This document shows positions 35,626 to 42,676 of a stretch of 42,676 nt of DNA, one piece after another (the stretch's first letter is position 1; every line of letters begins with the position of its first letter). The stretch covers positions 1-42,676 of the forward strand of contig NZ_JNKA01000005.1 of assembly GCF_000701865.1 (NCBI RefSeq). Reading direction: 5' to 3'. A program made the position numbers and the translations under genes. The notes beneath the pieces were generated by a model. It did not search any database. It saw only the letters and a list, made by a program, of their open reading frames with translations, and was not told the DNA's origin. The DNA comes from Mycoplasmopsis felis ATCC 23391. Its GTDB lineage: Bacteria; Bacillota_I; Bacilli_A; Mycoplasmatales; Metamycoplasmataceae.

Positions 35626-36598
35626 TACCCCTATTTATGTTCCGGAATATGCTTATCAAGCTGGTAGTTCAACTCCATTGTTTAGCATTGGTTCATTTGA
35701 TTTTCAAGTATATTCTTTAACTATTATGCTTGGTTATTTATGTTCAATTTTAACAATCTTATTTTTCTGAAGAAGAGAAAAATTAAATATGGAAAAATTA
35801 TATGTTCTGATTTTAATTACAATACCAATGGGAATTTTAGGTTCGCGTTTTGGTTATATGGTAGAACAATGAATTTATGCAGATATTCCTTTTAATGGTT
35901 CTGCTTGGTGAAAAATATGAGAAGGTGGACTAAGTATTCAAGGTGGTTTAATAATTACTATTTTAGTAGATTTATTTTATTGTTATACACAGCGAAAATA
36001 TTTAGATATTCGAAAAGCAGCATCATTAATTATTCCTACAATACTAATAGGACAATTTATTGGTCGTTGAGGAAATTATGCAAATCACGAAGTTTATGGA
36101 AAAATAGACTGAACCGGTTCTAGTGTTTTAATTTTCGGAAAAGGTTTTGCTCACAATATGTTTATTTCTGATGCATATACTAATTCATTAGGATTACATG
36201 GAGCTTATAGATATCCATTATTCTTATATGAAGGAATTGCAAACTTAGTAGGTTATTTACTAATAGTATGAGTTGCAAACTTCTTTGGTTTATTTAAGCC
36301 AGGAACAAGCGTTGGTCTATATTTAATTTGATACGGATTAATACGTATGGGAATGGAACCACTAAGAGAAGAATCGTATAATTTATATGAATATGTAGCA
36401 ATAGGATTTGTCTTAGTTGGTGCATTAGTATTTGTCTATTACCAATTCTGAAATAACATTAAATATACAGTTACAAAAAAACATAAAGTATTCAAGTTTT
36501 ATAATTATGAAAATGAAGAATCATATTTCATTCATGTAGATAATACATCTATACCTCATTTATTTAAAAAAAACTTAACTTATACATGATTTAAATAA
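35618..36598 (+). CDS. lgt: prolipoprotein diacylglyceryl transferase
   Basis: 326 residues. Integral membrane enzyme that adds diacylglycerol from phosphatidylglycerol to the lipobox Cys of prolipoproteins, such as OppA and the GDSL protein here. About seven hydrophobic segments are visible. The Lgt signature GQFIGRWGNYANHEVYG is at about 149-165, and GGLSIQGGL precedes it (Gln where E. coli has His103; this position also varies in other Gram-positive relatives). A late RMGMEPLREE motif matches the conserved C-terminal Arg/Glu pair. The last 50 residues are a polar tail. It starts inside the hprK end; trxB follows 9 bases later. Confidence 0.95.
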
Positions 36599-37532
<934 letters not shown>

Positions 37533-37537
<5 letters not shown>

Positions 37538-37570
37538 AAATCCTTTTAAATTTAAAGGATTTTTATTTTT
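37533..37570 (+). terminator. terminator of hprK-lgt-trxB
   Basis: A 14-bp perfect stem (37533-37546 with 37554-37567) with a 7-nt loop runs into a T tract. It overlaps the trxB stop codon. Confidence 0.88.
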
Positions 37571-37617
37571 ATTTTTCTGAAAATTTAGTATATGCAAATG
37601 AAAAAAAGAAAATAGTT

Positions 37618-37623
37618 TATAAT
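37618..37623 (+). promoter_or_regulatory. -10 box of valS operon
   Basis: A perfect TATAAT lies 38 bases before the valS start codon. The leader would be about 30 nt, too short for a T-box riboswitch. No -35 is evident. Confidence 0.4.
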
Positions 37624-37660
37624 TATATAGTTAAATTTAGTTTAAGTCCAAGGGGTTGAT

Positions 37661-40147
37661 GTGAATAAAAATTACAACCATAAGTTAGTCGAAAAAGACA
37701 CAGAAAGAAAATGAAGAAAAAAGAAGTTTTTTATAAATCATGATTTATCTAAAAAACCTTTTTCAATTTTATTACCACCTCCAAATGTAACTGGAAAATT
37801 ACACTTAGGTCATGCATTAGATTCTTATATTCCTGATACTATTATAAGGTATAAAAAACTTAAAGGTTTTGATGTTATGTGATTACCTGGTATGGATCAT
37901 GCAGGAATTGCTACTCAATCTAAAGTAGAAGATTATTTATTAAATACAGAAGGTATTGATCGTATAAGTTTAGGTAGAGAAAAATTCATACAAAGAATTT
38001 GAGGGTGAAAAGAAGAATATTCAGAAATCTTTAAAAAACAATGATATAAAATGGGTCTTGCTTTAGATTATTCAAATGAAAGATTTACATTAGATAATCA
38101 AGCAAATCAAGCAGTTCAAAAAGTTTTTATAGACTTATATAACAAAGGTTTCTTATACAAAGGAATAAGACCAATTAGTTGAGATATTAAATTACAAACT
38201 GCAGTTTCTAATATTGAAGTAAATAATGAACCAACTGAACAAAATATGTATTATATTAAATACAAGGTTAAAGAAACAAATGAAGATTTAATTATTGCAA
38301 CAGTTAGAACAGAAACACTATTAAGTGATGTTGCAGTAGTAGCAAATCCAAAAGATACTCGATATTTAAAATATAAAAATATGCATATTATTCATCCTCT
38401 TACAAAGAAAGAATTACCTATTGTTTATGATGATTATGTTGATATAAATTTTGGAACAGGTTTAATGAAATTATCAGCTCATGCTGAAGCTGATATTGAA
38501 ATTATTCAGAAATTAGGTCTAGAGATAATTGAAAGCATTGATAAAAAAGGATTTATTAATTATCCAGAATCAGAGTTTCATAATTTAGAAAGATTCCAAG
38601 CAAGAAAATTAATTGCTCAATATTTAGAAAAAAATAATTATTTATTAAAAAAAGAGAAAGTTATTTCTAATGTTAGTGTTTCAGATAGGTCTAAAACAGT
38701 TATTGAAACATTAGTCTTACCTCAATGATTTGTTAAAATGGATAAATTTAAAAACTACATACTAGATGATTTAAAATCAAAAAATGGAGTTAAGTTTTAT
38801 CCAAAACGTTTAAAAGACACAATGAAACAATGAATGGAAGATGTTCATGATTGAACTATTTCAAGACAATTATGATGAGGTCACAGAATCCCTGCTTGAT
38901 ACAAAGGAAATGAAGTTATAGTTCAAATTAAAAGTCCAGGAAAAGATTGAGTTCAAGATGAAGATGTTTTAGATACATGATTTTCATCAGGGATTGCGCC
39001 GTTTGTATTCCTAGGTTGGCCTAAAGAAAATGAATTATTAAAAAGATACTATCCATTTTCTTTATTAGTTACAGGTTATGATATTATCTTCTTTTGAGTA
39101 GCTAGAATGTATTTTATGAGTTTAGAATTTATGAAAGAAATTCCATTTAAAGAATTATTATTCCATGGTTTAATTAGAGCTTCAGATGGAAGAAAAATGT
39201 CAAAATCTTATAATAATGGAGTAGATCCAATGGAATTAATTGATGAATATGGTTCTGATGCTTTAAGATGATTTTTATTAACGAATACATCACCAGGATT
39301 AGACATTAAATTCTCAAAAGAAAAAATTGAATCTGCATGAAGATTAAATAATAAATTATGAAATATAGTAAATTACATCAAAGAAATTCCAAATACTAAA
39401 AATAATCAAAAAACTTTTGCTGATAAATGAATTTTAAATAAATTGAATGATTTATCTAAGAAAATAGATAAATCAATGAAGAAATATGATTTTACTGTAA
39501 TAGGTAGTGAAATATATAAATACATTTTCAATGATTTAAGTAGTTGATATGTAGAGTTTTTAAAATCTTCACCAAGCAAAAAAAATGCATTAAATATTTT
39601 AAAGAAAACTTTAATCATCTTACATCCGTTTTTACCCTTTTTAACTGATAAGTTATATTCTGAGTTATTTGCAAGTGAATTATTAGAACAAAAATGACCA
39701 AGAATAATGACAAATAAAGATGCAAATTATATCGATGAATTAATCTTAGTTATATCTGAAATTCGTAAGTATCGTGAAGAATATAATATTTCTAAAAAAG
39801 AAATTATTCAATATTGATATCCATCTTTAACAAATCAAGAAGGAATTGATATTATTAACAAATTAGCAAATGCCAAAGAATTTCAAAACAATGACTTCTT
39901 AATTTCGGTAAATAATAAAGAATTATTTATATCTATTAATCAAGAGCAAAAAGAAAAAAACAAAATGGACTTATTGAATAAAATCCAAAAGGTAGAATTT
40001 GAAATTCAAAGAGCACAATCAATGTTAAATAATGAAAAATTTGTTAAATTTGCTCCAGAATCAAAAGTTCAAGAAGAAAGAAGTAAATTAGACAAATACA
40101 CTAAAGATTTAGAAAAATATCAAGAGGAGTTAAAATGAAAATATTAA
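37661..40147 (+). CDS. valS: valyl-tRNA synthetase
   Basis: 828 residues. Class I synthetase that charges tRNA-Val in the cytoplasm. HIGH is HLGH at 48-51 ([10 protein letters not shown]) and KMSKS is at 512-516. [29 protein letters not shown] and DVLDTWFSSG are characteristic ValS phrases. The CP1 editing domain lies between ([17 protein letters not shown]). The C-terminus forms the ValS coiled-coil arm. Start: GTG at 37661 with AAGGGG just upstream; an in-frame stop at 37643 and no ATG leave this as the best choice. With TGA as Trp the protein ends WKY and overlaps folD by 13 bases; in the standard code it would stop at the folD start. Confidence 0.95.
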
Positions 40148-40965
40148 CAGGAAAAGAATTAGCTCAAGCTGAAATTTTAAAATTAAAAGAAGAAGTAGCA
40201 CAGTTAGACCCACAATATCTTCCCAACCTTTCTATCATTCAAGTTGGTGATAATCCTGCTTCTAATAAATATATTCAACAAAAAATAAAAAAATGCAATG
40301 AAATAGGTATTGAGTGTAAATTATGAAAATTCCCAGAAGATATTACTCAAAAATCTTTATTAAAGAAAATTGATGAAATTAATGATGTTTCAACTGGTGT
40401 AATTGTACAATTACCATTACCTAAACATTTACCTAAACAAGTTATTTTAGATTCTATCCCTTTATTTAAGGATGTAGATGGACTATCAAGTAGAAATCAA
40501 TTTTTACTATACAATGATTTACCAGATAAACATTTTGTTCCAGCAACAGCAAGAGCAGTTTTAGAAATCTTAGAGCATTATCAAATTGATTATACAAATA
40601 AAAAAGTTTGTGTTGTTGGAAGAAGTCATGTGGTAGGTAAACCACTTGCACATATAATCAAAAGACAAGGTGCAGATGTTGCTACATTTAATGAAAAAAC
40701 AGGATTAAAAGGTGTAGAAACTGGTGATATAGTTATAGTAGCTATCGGTGTACCAAATTATGTGAAAGCAGAAAACGTAAAAGAAAATGCAATAGTTATT
40801 GATGTAGGAACTAATTTAGATGATAATTTACCAGATAAAATATATGGTGATGTAGACTTTGAAAGTGTTAAAGATAAAGTTCCTGCTATTACTCCTGTTT
40901 TAGGTGGTGTAGGACCAATGACAGTTGTTTGTTTATTAAAAAATCTAATTGAAATAGTTAAATAA
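40135..40965 (+). CDS. folD: methylenetetrahydrofolate dehydrogenase/cyclohydrolase
   Basis: 276 residues, the usual FolD length. Bifunctional enzyme that interconverts 5,10-methylene-THF, 5,10-methenyl-THF and 10-formyl-THF, supplying formyl groups for initiator tRNA. Tyr46 and Lys50 (YIQQK) form the catalytic YxxxK pair. QLPLPKHL, VDGL, the NADP-binding VVGRSHVVGKP and the closing TPVLGGVGPMTV are all present. RBS GAGGAG lies inside the valS end, so the two genes are translationally linked. pfkA starts 9 bases after the stop. Confidence 0.96.
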
Positions 40966-40974
40966 GGAGAAAAG

Positions 40975-41949
40975 ATGAGAAAAATTGCTGTATTAACATC
41001 AGGTGGTGATGCTCCTGGAATGAATAATGCCATTAGAGGTGTAATTAAAGCTGCTAAAATGCATGGACTAGAAACTTATGTAGTTTTAGAAGGATATAAA
41101 GGTTTATATAATAATGAAATTTATCCTTCTGATAATTATGAAGTAGATAAATATTTAAATCAGGGTGGAACATTTATTTATTCTGCTAGATTTCCTGAAT
41201 TTAAAAATCCAGAAGTAAGACAAAAAGCAAAAGAAAACTTATTAAGCAAAGGTATTGAAGCATTAGTAGTAATTGGTGGAGATGGTAGTTATAAAGGAGC
41301 TCAATTACTTCATGAATTAGGAGTTAAAACTATTGGATTACCTGGAACTATTGATAATGATATTGCATCAAGTGATTATACAATTGGTTATGACACTGCA
41401 CTAAATACAATTGTGCAAGCAATTGATAGAATAAGAGAAACAGCAAGTAGTCATAAAAGAATTATGATTGTCGAAGTTATGGGAAATGGATGTGGAGATT
41501 TAGCTTTATATTCAGGATTAGCTACTGGAGCTGAAATAATTCTAACTAATCAATATAAATTATCACATCAAGAAATTATTGAGAAAATTAAACCATTAAC
41601 TGAACAAAAAAATAGAAGAAGTATTATCGTTGTTGTTTCAGAAAAATGTTATGACATTAAAGCATTAGAATCAGAAATTCAAAATGCAACTAAGTGAGAT
41701 ACACGTTCAAATCAATTGAATCACATCCAACGTGGAGGAACACCAACTGCTCAAGAAAGAATCCTAAGTACTTTATTAGGTATGAAATCTGTTGAATTAA
41801 TCTTACAAGGACAATCAGGATTAGCATTAGGAATTATTAATAATGATATTAAAGCTACACCAATCTTAGAAGCTTTATCAATGGAAAATACATCTAAAAA
41901 CAAAGCAACACAACGTGCAGAAAAATTCAATAAATTAAACCAAGCATAA
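40975..41949 (+). CDS. pfkA: 6-phosphofructokinase
   Basis: 324 residues. ATP-dependent phosphorylation of fructose 6-phosphate, the committed step of glycolysis and the main sugar route in fermentative mycoplasmas. GGDAPGMNN at the N-terminus, GGDGSY, catalytic PGTIDNDI, SSHKRI and HIQRGGTPTAQER match family A PFKs. Oddity: the MGR(x)xGD motif reads MGNGCGD, so the usual Arg is Asn. RBS AAGGAG is 5 bases before the ATG. It is the last gene of valS-folD-pfkA, with a strong terminator. Confidence 0.96.
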
Positions 41950-41954
41950 TTTAG

Positions 41955-42000
41955 AAAGTGGAAATCAAATTATCTTCTTGATTTTGATTTCCGCTTTTAA
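41955..42000 (+). terminator. terminator of valS-folD-pfkA
   Basis: A 15-bp stem with one G-T pair (41955-41969 with 41983-41997) closes a 13-nt loop and ends in CTTTTAA, just after the pfkA stop. Confidence 0.82.
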
Positions 42001-42007
42001 ACATATT

Positions 42008-42028
42008 TATAATTCTTATTTATATAAT
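42008..42028 (+). promoter_or_regulatory. -10 boxes before the interrupted gene
   Basis: Two perfect TATAAT boxes (42008-42013 and 42023-42028) precede the RBS AAAGGAG and the ATG at 42044. The first is better placed for a normal leader. They suggest that the interrupted gene was once separately expressed. Confidence 0.4.
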
Positions 42029-42043
42029 AATTAAAGGAGTAAA

Positions 42044-42169
42044 ATGAATAAAAATCTATTTGAAGAAGTAACAGAATTATTATTATCAAATCCTAAATAT
42101 GTTAGTTCACCCGAGTTTCCCGCTTGTTTATTAAAAAAACACTTAAACACCTACATTATAGATGTTTAA
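42044..42169 (+). pseudogene. 5' remnant of a gene cut off by an insertion sequence (possibly a type III methylase)
   Basis: Good expression signals (AAAGGAG, ATG) lead into a start of about 21 codons, MNKNLFEEVTELLLSNPKYV. The frame then enters sequence beginning CCCGAGTTTC that looks like an insertion-sequence end, and stops after 41 residues within a terminator hairpin. The phrase LLxxxPKYVS resembles the beginning of type III restriction-modification Mod proteins, which usually continue with an acidic DGxLLK phrase. The match is too short to be sure. A genuine 41-residue peptide is the alternative. Confidence 0.5.
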
Positions 42170-42178
42170 GTGTTTTTT
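42134..42178 (+). terminator. strong terminator hairpin near the IS left end
   Basis: A 16-bp perfect stem (42134-42149 with 42163-42178) with a 13-nt loop ends in a T run. It would stop transcription coming from upstream before it reaches the transposase gene. It also contains the stop codon of the interrupted frame. Confidence 0.85.
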
Positions 42179-42234
42179 GTTAATTATTTATCCTGAGTTT
42201 CTGAGTTGAAGACCAAATTTTTAATTTTTTAGAA

Positions 42235-42258
42235 TCTATATATGTATACATATATAGA
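42235..42258. repeat. 24-bp perfect palindrome before the transposase gene
   Basis: A perfectly self-complementary TATA-rich sequence (centre ATGTATACAT) lies 51 bases upstream of the transposase ATG. It may be a binding site or a transcript hairpin that limits transposase expression. Function is unknown. Confidence 0.7.
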
Positions 42259-42308
42259 AATTTTTATTTTTTGTTTTGAATACTATGATTACAATGTATA
42301 ATTATTAT

Positions 42309-42676
42309 ATGAAAGTGAATAATTACATAATTGGAAAAAGCAAAAGAGCAAAAGGAACATATATTTTTGCTGGCATTTCTGGTGGGTATGGTGCTGGTAC
42401 TAAGAAACAAATTGGTTTGGGTTGGTTAGAACAATTAGAACAAATTAATCCTGATGTTATTTCTATTTTAAAAACAAAAGCAAAAGAACTTACAGAAGAT
42501 ATGGAAAAAGATTTCGTTAAACAAGAATTACTAAATTCTATTCAAAATCAAAAAATTACAGTTAATTCAATTAACTATGGAATAGAAGTTATTTATAAAT
42601 TTATAGACAAACTACAAATCTTTGAATCGATATCAAAAACCAAGCATAAGGATTTAAAATCAATTTTAGAATATTG
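42309..42676 (+). CDS. IS1634-family transposase, N-terminal part (partial)
   Basis: 122 codons are visible before the window ends. The start MKVNNYIIGKSKRAKGTYI, then KKQIGLGWLEQLEQINPD and NYGIEVIYKFIDKLQIFE, match the N-terminal region of IS1634-type (IS4-related) mycoplasma transposases; the catalytic DDE core would lie further on. One Trp is encoded by TGG (GLGW), unlike the TGA used by most neighbours. There is no clear Shine-Dalgarno, and a TATAAT (42297-42302) sits only 7 bases before the ATG, which would give a leaderless or nearly leaderless transcript. Confidence 0.75.
   Translation, partial: MKVNNYIIGKSKRAKGTYIFAGISGGYGAGTKKQIGLGWLEQLEQINPDVISILKTKAKELTEDMEKDFVKQELLNSIQNQKITVNSINYGIEVIYKFIDKLQIFESISKTKHKDLKSILEY

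Larger units (their letters stand above)
42110..42676 (+). mobile_element. IS1634-like insertion sequence, 5' part (runs off the window)
   Basis: The element contains the transposase start at 42309. Its left boundary is inferred from CCCGAGTTTCCCGC at 42110-42123, where the upstream reading frame breaks. A similar CCTGAGTTTCTGAG at 42192-42205 is an alternative boundary. Only the 5' end is visible, so terminal repeats and target duplication cannot be checked. Confidence 0.55.

Noticed and set aside
35905-36123. 72-codon plus-strand ORF within lgt
   Set aside because: It is out of frame with the conserved Lgt signature, which is read through TGA codons in the true frame.
37571-37660. T-box riboswitch before valS
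   Set aside because: The predicted leader is only about 30 nt and has no specifier stem or T-box sequence.

Overview
The window is chromosomal DNA from a wall-less mycoplasma that reads TGA as tryptophan. It is very A+T-rich, nearly every long gene runs through in-frame TGA codons, and TGG is rare. The gene content (giant surface proteins, a PDxFFG-type protein, mycoplasma-style OppA/OppF, a huge SGNH/GDSL lipoprotein) fits the Hominis group (Mycoplasmopsis or Metamycoplasma). I cannot name the species from sequence alone. All coordinates below use genetic code 4; read with the standard code, most genes fall into fragments.

Layout. 1-320: the 3' end of an IS3-family transposase and the probable right end of its insertion sequence. 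395-3700: a large membrane-anchored surface protein with FIVAR-like modules, preceded by a 17-T tract. 3795-16997: an apparent operon of a 1795-residue PDxFFG surface protein with an HEYGHH zinc-protease motif, followed by oppA, oppB, oppC, oppD and oppF with overlapping or nearly touching ends. 17196-17622: ptsH (HPr) and a tRNA-Leu with anticodon AAG. 17814-27839: a 3341-residue SGNH/GDSL lipoprotein whose body consists of about a dozen degenerate modules of about 220 residues. 27900-29780 (minus strand): RNase J, divergent from ptsI (30006-31709). 31773-37537: uvrA, hprK, lgt, trxB. 37661-41949: valS, folD, pfkA. 42044 to the end: the first codons of an interrupted gene, then the 5' part of an IS1634-like element.

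How the genes fit together. One half deals with the cell surface and nutrient capture: a putative surface protease is translationally linked to an oligopeptide importer, and a giant lipid-anchored esterase-like protein and a possible adhesin flank it. The other half is housekeeping with a sugar-uptake theme: EI, HPr with its Ser46 site, HPr kinase/phosphorylase and phosphofructokinase, together with prolipoprotein acylation (Lgt), thioredoxin reductase, excision repair, valyl-tRNA synthesis and folate one-carbon metabolism. Both ends of the window are bounded by insertion-sequence pieces.

The most notable points are the protease-Opp operon, the modular giant GDSL protein, a thioredoxin reductase that has lost the usual NADPH-phosphate-binding arginines, the poly-T tract before the first surface gene, and a gene cut off after about 21 codons by a mobile element.
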